Shown in pieces: positions 22,244 to 30,700 of a DNA stretch of 33,519 nucleotides. Positions within the stretch are counted from its first letter, which is position 1. Each line of letters begins with the position of its first letter. The notes below the pieces were generated by a model. The model was not told the origin of the DNA, ran no database searches, and was given only the letters and a program-made list of their open reading frames with translations. Made by a program: the position numbers and the translations under genes. Source of the DNA: Microcaldota archaeon (GTDB lineage Archaea; Micrarchaeota; Micrarchaeia; Micrarchaeales; CABMGC01); assembly GCA_021850705.1 (NCBI GenBank), contig JAJZKU010000010.1, positions 1 to 33,519 on the forward strand, read 5' to 3'.

Positions 22244-22926
22244 CGCACTCCGTTTATTATGAATGCCACTCCTGGGAAAACCGTACTTATCCTGACATCA
22301 TTGAAACCGTTCTTCTCAAGAATAGATGCAGCATTATGCTTGTCATATGCTGCAACGCTGCTAGTCAGCCAATCATAGGCTTCCTTGTCCACAAGCCTGC
22401 CTATCAGGCGCATTATCTTGAAATAAAAAATGAATAGATGCTTGGAAGGGCCATCTGGAACTGCCATATCAAGAAGTATTATCCTTCCACCAGGCTTGAT
22501 AATCCGTTTTGCCTCTCCGGCAAATCTGTTAAAATCATCAAGATTCCTTAGCACAAAAGATGAGACCATCGTGTCGAATGAATCCTCTACGTATTGCAGA
22601 TTAAGTGCATCTCCTCTTGCAAACCTTATGCTGCTTATCTTTTTAGCAGCGGCTTTGTTCCTGCCCAGGCTCATCATCTCCTCGTTCATGTCAACCGCCT
22701 CTATCCGTATCTTCCTATCCTTCTTCATAGCACGAAGCGCTATTCCTATTGAGAGATCGCCTGTTCCCGCTCCTATGTCAATTATGTCTGTGCATCCTGG
22801 ATCGGAGAGCGCCTGTATCTCTACATGCCTTCTCCAGAGTTTGTCAGTTCCAAGGCTGAAGATATGATTCATCAGGTCGTAACGCCTGTATATCCTTGTA
22901 AAAAGATTATTTATTCTCTCAGACAT
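22237..22926 (-). CDS. UbiE/MenG-like SAM-dependent methyltransferase
   Basis: The product of about 229 residues has the UbiE-type opening INNLFTRIYRRYDLMNHIFSLGTDKLWRR and the SAM motif IDIGAGTGDLSIGIA. These are followed by the conserved motifs AVDMNEEMMSLGRNKA, FDTMVSSFVLRNLDDFNRFAGEAKRIIKPGGRIILLDMAVP and the C-terminal VFPGVAFIINGVRQ. UbiE/MenG methylates the quinone ring carrying a prenyl tail. The prenyl synthase gene next door suits a prenylated substrate, but the real substrate is unknown. I use the ATG at 22926, which has GGTG exactly 5 nt upstream. The start lies 16 nt after the archease stop. Confidence 0.85.
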   Translation of the reverse strand: MSERINNLFTRIYRRYDLMNHIFSLGTDKLWRRHVEIQALSDPGCTDIIDIGAGTGDLSIGIALRAMKKDRKIRIEAVDMNEEMMSLGRNKAAAKKISSIRFARGDALNLQYVEDSFDTMVSSFVLRNLDDFNRFAGEAKRIIKPGGRIILLDMAVPDGPSKHLFIFYFKIMRLIGRLVDKEAYDWLTSSVAAYDKHNAASILEKNGFNDVRISTVFPGVAFIINGVRQ

Positions 22927-22942
22927 CAGCACACCAATTTTT

Positions 22943-23377
22943 TTATACGTCTGCAGTTACCTTTATGCTATACCTTCCTGCCTTCTTTGTGAATTTCATG
23001 CCATGCGGAGTGACTGCCTTTATGCTCAACAGCCTGCAGTCATCACCAGAATCCTTGTAATAAAGCCTTCCATGCAGGCTATGCCTCTTCTTTACCTCAA
23101 AGAGCCTGTCTACCCTGAACTCAAATGCATTCAGTCCCTTCTCATCAACTTCCTCAAGCACATGTTCCAGAGTGAACCAGGTCAGGTACTCAAGGCTGTC
23201 TGCGCTCTCGTTGACCATTATGCTCTTTACAGGCGCCCTCACGCCGCTTATCTTAGGCAGATCAAGCATGGCATTTAACATAGCCGCGCAAGCATTCTCT
23301 ATGCACTCTTCAATGCTTCTCCCATTGGCTATAAATGCTATATCGGCAGTATGATCAACGTATCTGAATCCTTTCAT
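22943..23377 (-). CDS. Archease, cofactor of RtcB RNA ligase
   Basis: The 144-residue protein matches the archease family: FRYVDHTADIAFIANGRSIEECIENACAAMLNAML, then SADSLEYLTWFTLEHVLEEVDEKGLNAFEFRVDRL and the terminal AVTPHGMKFTKKAGRYSIKVTADV. D8 in the HTAD block and the C-terminal acidic residues are the usual metal site. Archease stimulates RtcB in tRNA splicing and repair, so the organism should have intron-containing tRNAs, although the four here have none. A minus-strand TATA (23405-23416) gives a very short leader. The methyltransferase follows in the same operon. Confidence 0.93.
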   Translation of the reverse strand: MKGFRYVDHTADIAFIANGRSIEECIENACAAMLNAMLDLPKISGVRAPVKSIMVNESADSLEYLTWFTLEHVLEEVDEKGLNAFEFRVDRLFEVKKRHSLHGRLYYKDSGDDCRLLSIKAVTPHGMKFTKKAGRYSIKVTADV

Positions 23378-23404
23378 GAAAGAACCTGCAGTGATTAACA
23401 GACA

Positions 23405-23416
23405 GTATATAATATT
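23405..23416 (-). promoter_or_regulatory. Box A (TATA) of archease-methyltransferase operon
   Basis: Minus-strand AATATTATATAC lies about 30-38 nt before the archease ATG at 23377. Confidence 0.5.
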
Positions 23417-23505
23417 TCCCTACATTTAAATACTGTCCTGTGAAGACAAGAGTAACTGCTGAAATATGATGAAGTCCATATCGGCTGAGGACAAATGGTG
23501 CTTAG

Positions 23506-25014
23506 ATGAGAAGGTCAGAGATACTGTCTACAGCAATAGTTATCCTAGCTCTACTGCTCTTCATGGCAGCTTATATGAACTCGGTTCAGCCTGGGATAAG
23601 CGACACCAATCCTTCAACATACGTAATAATACCTATCCTGATGCTTCCCATATTCTTCATATTTAAACTCAAGGAGAAGATACTTCCTGAAGTAAAGAGA
23701 AAAGATATAGCAATAGGTGTGCTTCTTTCCATAATCGGCATAATCGCTACTGCATACATGAAATATGCGCTCTCATTCGAATTCTCTGCTTTTGGAATCG
23801 GCTTTCTTATGCTCCCGGTATTCGTAGCTTCATTCTCAATACTTGCATACGGCATAAAAAACATGAAGAGATTTGTCTCAGTTATAATATATTCAATATT
23901 CACCTCCCCTATCGTTCTTCTACCTGTACTTCTGCAGAATCAGAATTTCACCGCAATAAACAGCACGATAGTATACTGGATAGAAAAACTGTTTATATCC
24001 GGACTAAAATTCTCCCCTCCGATAACCATAACGCTGAACAACGTGAGTATAGGCATTGGCCAGACCTGCGTAGGTCTTGGCGCAATACTCGGCCTTCTCT
24101 TCATGCTGATTCCATTGGCATACTTCTACAACGGTACAAACAAGGGCAAAATGAAGTGGGTAATATCAGGAATAGTGCTGCTGCTCATATTGAACATAGC
24201 CCGCATGTCAATAATAACTTCACTGTGGTTTGCCACAGGCCCTTCACAGACTCTTCTTACAATACATCTATTCATAGGAGTGCTCCTTTTCTATCTCACT
24301 CTTATAATAATGATACTTGCCGCGCGCAAGTTCGGCCTTGAAATCCCCCATTTCAATAATGCCAAAGGCAAAAAGATCAAGGAGTATTCATATGCTCTTG
24401 CAGCAGCAGTTGTAATTGGCATAATCTATTACGCTATATTCAGTTACGGGAATTCATACATGTCTCCAATGAACCTTACTATAAATCCAAGCTTCAACTT
24501 TACCCAAAATTACACTGTGCAATACTTCAACAACGCCATCAAGATGAAAAACTACACAAGCGAAATACTGATATATCAAAATAATACTGCGGTAACATTA
24601 TACCTGTATAACAAGACGACAACGGACAAGAACGTAACTCTTGTAATACTTACAAAGCCCTACGAGAACCCTATCCAGAATCTGCTGAATAATTCCACCT
24701 CTACGGAGTCATTCACCTTCATGAACAGTTCAGGATACATAACCAATTATTATCAGTTCTCTTCAAGCGGATCACAACTCTCCGTATTTGAAAGAAGCGA
24801 AGTATTCCAGATAAGCCAATACAATTACACTGAGATAAAAGAGTATGCCATAATTCCAAACGGATTATTCTCCAAGATAAACGTTCAAAACTGCTATCCG
24901 ACAGACTGGCACTCCTACCTCCTGAATCTATTCAATCCTGCCTTATACAATTCTACGGAGCAGGCTCAGATGAATAACAGATACTGCCTATATAATTCTC
25001 TGGTGTCACGATGA
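23506..25014 (+). CDS. Archaeosortase/exosortase-family transpeptidase with C-terminal ectodomain
   Basis: The 502-residue protein has eight or so membrane helices in residues 1-315. It shows the exosortase triad: C188 in IGQTCVGLGAILGLLFMLIP, R233 in LNIARMSII and H254 in TIHLFIGVLLFYL. Archaeosortases cut a C-terminal sorting signal and attach surface proteins to lipid. About 190 residues after the last helix form an extracellular domain with many N-glycosylation sequons (NxT/S) and few Cys. Such a long C-terminal domain is unusual for simple archaeosortases. No protein here has an obvious PGF- or PEF-type signal, so the substrate is unknown. GGTG lies 5 nt before the ATG. The next gene overlaps by 4 nt (ATGA). 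Confidence 0.85.
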   Translation: MRRSEILSTAIVILALLLFMAAYMNSVQPGISDTNPSTYVIIPILMLPIFFIFKLKEKILPEVKRKDIAIGVLLSIIGIIATAYMKYALSFEFSAFGIGFLMLPVFVASFSILAYGIKNMKRFVSVIIYSIFTSPIVLLPVLLQNQNFTAINSTIVYWIEKLFISGLKFSPPITITLNNVSIGIGQTCVGLGAILGLLFMLIPLAYFYNGTNKGKMKWVISGIVLLLILNIARMSIITSLWFATGPSQTLLTIHLFIGVLLFYLTLIIMILAARKFGLEIPHFNNAKGKKIKEYSYALAAAVVIGIIYYAIFSYGNSYMSPMNLTINPSFNFTQNYTVQYFNNAIKMKNYTSEILIYQNNTAVTLYLYNKTTTDKNVTLVILTKPYENPIQNLLNNSTSTESFTFMNSSGYITNYYQFSSSGSQLSVFERSEVFQISQYNYTEIKEYAIIPNGLFSKINVQNCYPTDWHSYLLNLFNPALYNSTEQAQMNNRYCLYNSLVSR

Positions 25015-26003
25015 GGTTTGAGTATTCTGCAGGCGCATTCGTATACAGAAAAAGGGCTTCAGGCATAGAACTGCTTCTGCTGAAAAGAAAAGGATCTGAC
25101 GCATATGACCTTCCAAAAGGCCATATAGAGAAAGGAGAAAATGCAGTGCAGGCGGCGGTAAGGGAGATAAAGGAAGAAACCGGCCTCGATGCAATATTTC
25201 TGCCATTTTTTCAGACATCTACCCATTACATATTTACAAGGAAAAAAGTAAGAATATCAAAGAGCGTCAAGTTCTTTATATCGAGATCACAGGGCAACAA
25301 GGTAACCATCTCAAATGAGCATAAGGGTTACACCTGGTGTTATTTCGATAAAGCAGCAGCTCTGTTGAAGTATAAGGATTTGCTTGATGTACTCTCCCAG
25401 GTAAAGGATTACATTGAAAGATATGAAGCTATCCAGAAGCTCAATAGCGAATATGCACAGCTGCCAAAAACTACAAAGGTATGGGAGCTCTCCAAAAACT
25501 TTGTTCCTGGAGAGGGTCCATTAAATCCTGACATAATGCTGATAGGCCAGGCCCCCGGGGCAAATGAGGATATACAAAGAAGGCCATTCGTAGGAAGGAG
25601 CGGTCAGCTTCTCGACAAGCTTCTGAAAGAGACCAAGATAGGAAGGGAAAACGTCTATATAACAAGCGTTGTCCAGTTCTTCCCATTCAAGAACAGGGAA
25701 CCTTCAAAGGAAGAGATAGCTCTATGCAGACCTTTTATCGAGCGCCAGATGTCCATAATAAAACCTAAATGCGTTGTGCTTCTTGGAAGAATAGCGGCAA
25801 AGGCCATACTGGGTGAGGAATCAGTATCTGAAAACAGAGGCAGGATAATCAGGAAGAATGGCATAAAGCACCTGATAACACTGCATCCTTCTGCAGTTCT
25901 GAGATTCCCTAAAAACGAGCCTCTGCTAAAAGAAGATCTGAGAACAGCAGCAGAGGAATTGAAAAAGGATAAAAAGGGGAATGTCAATATTATAAAGGAT
26001 TAA
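25011..26003 (+). CDS. Nudix hydrolase fused to family-4-like uracil-DNA glycosylase
   Basis: Residues 1-140 form a Nudix domain with an exact box at G37-L59 (GHIEKGENAVQAAVREIKEETGL); AGAFVYRKR and DLPKGH suggest Ap4A-hydrolase-like activity. Residues 150-330 form a UDG superfamily domain: GQAPGANEDIQRRPFVGRSGQLLDKLL (from G179), then IKHLITLHPSAVLR (H292) as the second motif. Family 4 UDGs hold a [4Fe-4S] cluster with four Cys. Here the CxxC pair is gone, the VxC position holds F223, and only C239 remains. The fusion would couple nucleotide-pool cleaning with uracil removal. The ATG overlaps the archaeosortase stop, with GGTG at 5 nt. Confidence 0.88.
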   Translation: MRFEYSAGAFVYRKRASGIELLLLKRKGSDAYDLPKGHIEKGENAVQAAVREIKEETGLDAIFLPFFQTSTHYIFTRKKVRISKSVKFFISRSQGNKVTISNEHKGYTWCYFDKAAALLKYKDLLDVLSQVKDYIERYEAIQKLNSEYAQLPKTTKVWELSKNFVPGEGPLNPDIMLIGQAPGANEDIQRRPFVGRSGQLLDKLLKETKIGRENVYITSVVQFFPFKNREPSKEEIALCRPFIERQMSIIKPKCVVLLGRIAAKAILGEESVSENRGRIIRKNGIKHLITLHPSAVLRFPKNEPLLKEDLRTAAEELKKDKKGNVNIIKD

Positions 26004-26078
26004 GGGCCCGTAGCTTAGCCTGGTCGGAGCGTTCGACTGATAATCGAAAGGTCATGAGTTCAAATCTCATCGGGCCCA
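26004..26078 (+). tRNA. tRNA-Ile (anticodon GAT)
   Basis: A complete cloverleaf: acceptor GGGCCCG/CGGGCCC with A73, D arm AGCTTAGCCTGGTCGGAGC, anticodon stem TTCGA/TCGAA with loop CTGATAA (anticodon GAT), and T stem ATGAG/CTCAT with loop TTCAAAT. No CCA and no intron. Its first base follows the stop codon of the glycosylase fusion without a gap, so it is probably processed out of that mRNA. Confidence 0.96.
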
Positions 26079-26144
26079 TAAATCAAATGCTTCCAGTGTA
26101 ACTAGCAAGTAATTAAGGGCTTGGTTCATAGACAAATTCAGATG

Positions 26145-27122
26145 CTAGAATGTTTCCTGATAATTGGCCGGAGCAAAATGCCCGTTATTCACATAGTTTA
26201 CCTTGAACTGCCCTCCTCTGCCAATATCTGTAATTGTAGTATCAAGCTGGTATCCTCTCATAATCTCCATAAGAAATACTCCCATAGAGTTTTTTGATCC
26301 GTTAAGCGTATCATTCAAATCTGAAACTCCGCTTCCTGTAAGCTTTGGTGTGCAGGAGTTAAACTCTACGGTTCCAAAATCAGGCATACCTTTCAAGGTA
26401 TATCCTTTCCCATTTGACGCATCCCAAGGTTTTTCCACTATGCACTCTGCAGAGTTCACATCAGCCTTATAATGCACGCTTTCTGAGATGCTCTTCCCGG
26501 TACTCAGGTTGACAAAATTTATCTTCCACGAAGTGCTGCTGCCATTTTTGTTCATATTATCTATGCTTACCCTTACCTTATCTCCACTCTTCACGCTTAA
26601 TCCAGATACATACTTCAAAGGGTGAGGCAACATCTCTATCCAAACCTTGGCACCGTTCATACTTACTGCGATGCCTGCCTGTATCAGTCCTTCCGAAGGA
26701 CTGCCTCCTAATCCAGTCCATACATCTATATCCTTTTTATTGTAACTTATTACTGCAGGAACTTTGAAGACAGTAGAAACTCCACTAAATGCCCCTTTAT
26801 CTGTATCCACCACTTTATATCCAGCCCAGTTGCCACTAGTTACTAACTCATGGTTATACTTACTTAATGCATGCAGGCGGGTCTCCTGGTCACCAAGCCT
26901 TTCATGCGCTATTGCCTTATAGTCTTGAGGATTTGTCTTATCATGACTATATCGATTAACACCTATTGCAATAGCTGTTGTCATTGCAACGCCCAGAAAA
27001 AATCCTGCCCAAGCTGCCCTGTCTCCCAAGACCTTTTCCATATCTGCCTCTGCATTCCTATGGGCATCTTTAAGCTGGTCCATGCGTTTATGGTTCTTGA
27101 AATCTACCATTACTATACTCAT
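26145..27122 (-). CDS. Membrane-anchored glutamic peptidase (G1/eqolisin-like)
   Basis: The 325-residue protein has a single membrane helix (about residues 37-55: AWAGFFLGVAMTTAIAIGV) after a charged cytosolic stretch, so the C-terminal domain lies outside. That domain has the G1 pattern: SGNWAGYKV (from S96), DVWTGLGG (W135), LIQAGI with the likely catalytic Q148, VWIEMLP, and AECIVEKP with E226 or E230 as the catalytic Glu. Eqolisins use a Gln-Glu pair and work at very low pH, which fits an acidophile. Two Cys (C227, and one in EFNSC) could form a disulfide. Start at ATG 27122 is supported by a TATA at 27144-27152, predicting a leaderless mRNA. Confidence 0.8.
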   Translation of the reverse strand: MSIVMVDFKNHKRMDQLKDAHRNAEADMEKVLGDRAAWAGFFLGVAMTTAIAIGVNRYSHDKTNPQDYKAIAHERLGDQETRLHALSKYNHELVTSGNWAGYKVVDTDKGAFSGVSTVFKVPAVISYNKKDIDVWTGLGGSPSEGLIQAGIAVSMNGAKVWIEMLPHPLKYVSGLSVKSGDKVRVSIDNMNKNGSSTSWKINFVNLSTGKSISESVHYKADVNSAECIVEKPWDASNGKGYTLKGMPDFGTVEFNSCTPKLTGSGVSDLNDTLNGSKNSMGVFLMEIMRGYQLDTTITDIGRGGQFKVNYVNNGHFAPANYQETF

Positions 27123-27215
27123 AACTATTCCCTATAAACTAGATATATAAGAACAAATATCATATTTAAATGACGTCTATTAATCAGACGCAAGACGAAG
27201 CTAAAAGAAAGGGTT

Positions 27216-27704
27216 TTACACCGAATATCTGCTTAAGAGCACGCTTCTGCCCTTTATAAGCTCCATGAAGCTGTCTATGTTAAGTATTGTCCCTCCCCTG
27301 GTATGTATGCCAAGATTCTGAAGTATAAACACATCTTCGGTACTAAGACCATTTATCTTGAATACATTCCTTCCTATATGTCCTGCAGCGTCAAATATGC
27401 CTGCAATATAGCTTGCAGACTTGACATCTCTTTTGGTGAATATCTTTGGCGAGCTTTTTATAATGGACTTAAGCTGCTTTGCAATCTGCGAATGGTAGAA
27501 GCATACATGTATATAATTCTCCCCCTCCTCAACCAATATCTTCCTTGAATCTATCTTAAAATCCTTAAGGGCAATCTCAACAAAGCGCTCCTCAAGCTCA
27601 TGCATGCCTGTCTTTATCCCTATGGCGTTGTTCTCCTCCTTTGTCTTTGACATGAGCCCTGCCATATAATAGGCACTGGGCCCTAGCTTTATCTTCATAA
27701 CCAT
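27216..27704 (-). CDS. LAGLIDADG-like domain protein, probably domesticated
   Basis: The 162-residue protein has two motifs like those of LAGLIDADG endonucleases: AYYMAGLMSKTKEENN near the N terminus and SYIAGIFDAAGHIGRN at about residue 98. The second keeps the helix shape (YIAGIFDAxGHI), but the first lacks the acidic metal residue, so DNA cleavage is doubtful. The second half (KINGLSTEDVFILQNLGIHTRGGTILNIDSFMELIKGR) resembles the beta-sheet part of the fold. It is free-standing: no intein or intron surrounds it. A regulator or RNA-binding role after loss of mobility is possible. Starts at ATG 27704 or 27698 are both plausible; a TATA-like box lies at 27717-27727. Confidence 0.6.
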   Translation of the reverse strand: MVMKIKLGPSAYYMAGLMSKTKEENNAIGIKTGMHELEERFVEIALKDFKIDSRKILVEEGENYIHVCFYHSQIAKQLKSIIKSSPKIFTKRDVKSASYIAGIFDAAGHIGRNVFKINGLSTEDVFILQNLGIHTRGGTILNIDSFMELIKGRSVLLSRYSV

Positions 27705-27767
27705 ATGTAGCAGTTGTTTTATTTAAGCATTCTGAAAAAGGAGCATTCCTGGTTAACCTTTGGTCTG

Positions 27768-30700
27768 CTAAGAATCATTCCTTGGCGGTTCCTGATTAGC
27801 GTTATTCTCCTTATTCTGTTCTTGTTGTCCCGTTTCAGGAGACTTTGTTACAGGATCAGCTGGTTGCGGTTCATGACTCTCTTCATGATGTTTTTCAGGT
27901 TTCTCTATATTCCTATCCGCATTTCCAGATACTGGACTGTCTATCAATACTGTCTCTGCACCTGTATTCCCAACCTCTCCATTATTGCCAGGTCTTCCAA
28001 TCTTGCCATGATGACGCAGCATAAGGAATATTATTACCCCAATAGCGGTTGCAGTAGCAACTACTAATGCTATGTACTCAATCGCGCTTGTTCCTGAAGA
28101 GGTTTCTGACTTCTGCACTGTATTTGTATTCACAGGCACGGTAGTCAAAACAGTTGAAGTCGGTGCAAGTATCGCTAATTTTTCTGTGACTCCGCATACT
28201 CTGGGCGAAACGCTTATTATGCATGCCTGGAGTGTGTAATTGCCATTTTTCAGTGTGTTTATGTTGAACGATGCGAGACCATCCCCTTCGGCCTGCAATA
28301 CGCCGTTGGCATATATTGCAACTGTGTACGAGGAATTTGTAGCATAAGCTGTAATGTATCTTGAAGTCCCTGCAAAGAAACTACTGCTGTTTAGGTCTAC
28401 AGTCACATTGTAATTCTGTGGCTGCACAGTGTTTGAGGCCGAAGCCTGACTGCTGTTATAGTATATTTGCAGTGTTACAGTATCTATTATTGGAAGGTAT
28501 GAGACATAACTCAGGTTAAGTGAATATCCGTTTCCTATAGAAACCGGAGTTCCCATATCCAAGGAATAACTTTCACCATTCACAGTCACATCTGCAGATT
28601 TTGGAGATATTGAATTAAGTGTTATCCCGAATAGTCTTCCATTAATCTTTACATTTTCTGAGTTGTCCTGCGTGATATTTAGAATCTGCCATCCCTGAAT
28701 CGAGGAAGTGTTATACGGCAATACTGTTGGCAATGATGATCCACCACCGCCTGCTCCTCCTCCACCGCCACCACCAGATCCCCCACCATTGTTGCTTGGA
28801 GGCGCAGTTGTTGTAGATATTGTAGATGCCGAAGTAGTTGTGCTACTAGAGGTTACAGTTGTAGTGGATGTTGAAGTGGTAGTTGCTGTCGTGAAGGTTA
28901 TGTTAAGTGGTTGCAACTGTACCGGAGATGGCAGATATGCATTTGCGAGCGCTACTGCATCCCAGAACCTGTACTCGTTTTCCCAGGCTATCCTTGAATC
29001 TCCTGCGTTTCCAGCATCAAGCTGCCTTCCCACTTCTACGTACTGCCATCCCTGGTCATTACTTGCGTTTCTCCATTCTACTCCTGAACGTGAGAGATCT
29101 GGTCTGTACTGTCCGTTTATCCACACCTTGAAATAACCGTTTGCGATTCCTGGTGTATTTAACACAGCTTCTACCTGTATCTCGTACCACTGGTTAAAGT
29201 TCAGGTATGGGGGATCCATATAAATCTCAGAATCGGTAAATGAACCATTTACAATCTCTGACTGTGCACCGTCTGCAAGCTGTATCCCGCTTACCAGAGA
29301 GGTATAATTTATGCTGATATAATTACCTGCGCTGGAAGTCAGGGTAAGGTGCGTTGCGTTTGTTACAGATGCTATCGTGTAATTCTTGCTTCCGTTGATG
29401 AGTATTCCCTTTCCATTCCAGCTGCCATCAGTGGGGAACTGATGCCCAGAGACCCAGTTTACAGAAGTGCCATCTATGCTCACATTCCCGCGGAAAGGAG
29501 TGAAATCATAGGAACTAATTATGAACGCTTCTCCTACGCAAGGCAATCCTGTCGATCCGCCACATGCATCCTTTATATAGTAAACTTTCCTCTGTCCATA
29601 CGGTCCCCCATGTGTTGGTGCCTGGAAATATACGTATCCTCTCAGGAACATTGTAGTGGGCCTGTTGTTCTGGAAGGAGTCTCCAAAGAAGTTGTTAATG
29701 TCATCTGTTCCAGATATATACTTGACATTGTTCTGGATGCCCAGATTCTGGCTAAGGGTGCACTCTGTCGAATTTGTACATGATGCGATTTTATGCGAGA
29801 GTCCGAGCCACCATTTATCTGCGATAAAGTATCCCGTATTTCCGCCTGCTGTATGATTCAATACCATCTGAATCGAATTTGCGACAGACACTATCGTTCT
29901 CCCTTGCTCATATATTGTGATATTCTGGTTTACCCAGCTGCCATTAGCAACAAACTTGCTTCCAGAAAGCCAGTACAACGTGCTTGCATTGTTTGTCACC
30001 ATCCCGTAATAACCTCCAAGATAAATGCCACTATTGCCCCAGTTAGGGTCGAACGGGTCACCGCTTACCAGAGTCATCTTAGTTCCGTTTATGTCTACTA
30101 TCCCCTGCCTGAAAGGATACCATATCATTGCCTCATGCGTCCCAAAGATAGGATTTGGAGTTATCGTATTGTCAAATGTGGTCTGCCCTCCGGATACAGT
30201 ATACAGATATCCTCCTGTAAAACAGCAGTTGGGTGTCTCATTCCATCCTGCAAAGTTAAGATTATTCGTAAAATTGTCAGACAGGAACGTGTATCCATAA
30301 TCAAATGTACCATTCCATACTGAATTGGCGCCAAAAGGGGAATGTACGCTGACCGAGACGTTATTTTCTGCAGTTCCAGGTGGTACAGTTACCTGCATAC
30401 TTGAATAATTTATAATATTGACTGTGGTTGCAGTAGTGCTTCCGAAATCGACAGATGTTCCGCTGAAGAACCCAGTTCCATTAACTTCTACTATACACCC
30501 TCCCTGCGCTATGCATGAGTCGGGAAAGACATTTGTTATCGATATTGTGCTCTTCGTGTACAGTGGTTTTATGTATATGCTGTTTATAGTCTCTGCGCCG
30601 CCACTGCTTCCGTCACGTACTATCACATTTACTTCAAGGGCATTGTTCCCTACCTGATAAGGTATCTGCCATGAAACAGTATTACTTGTATAAGAATTTG

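Noticed and set aside
28708-29136. Proline-rich open frame antisense to the surface protein
   Set aside because: It is the complement of the Gly-rich and Thr/Ser-rich linker. It has no ribosome site, and its composition is a by-product of the other strand.
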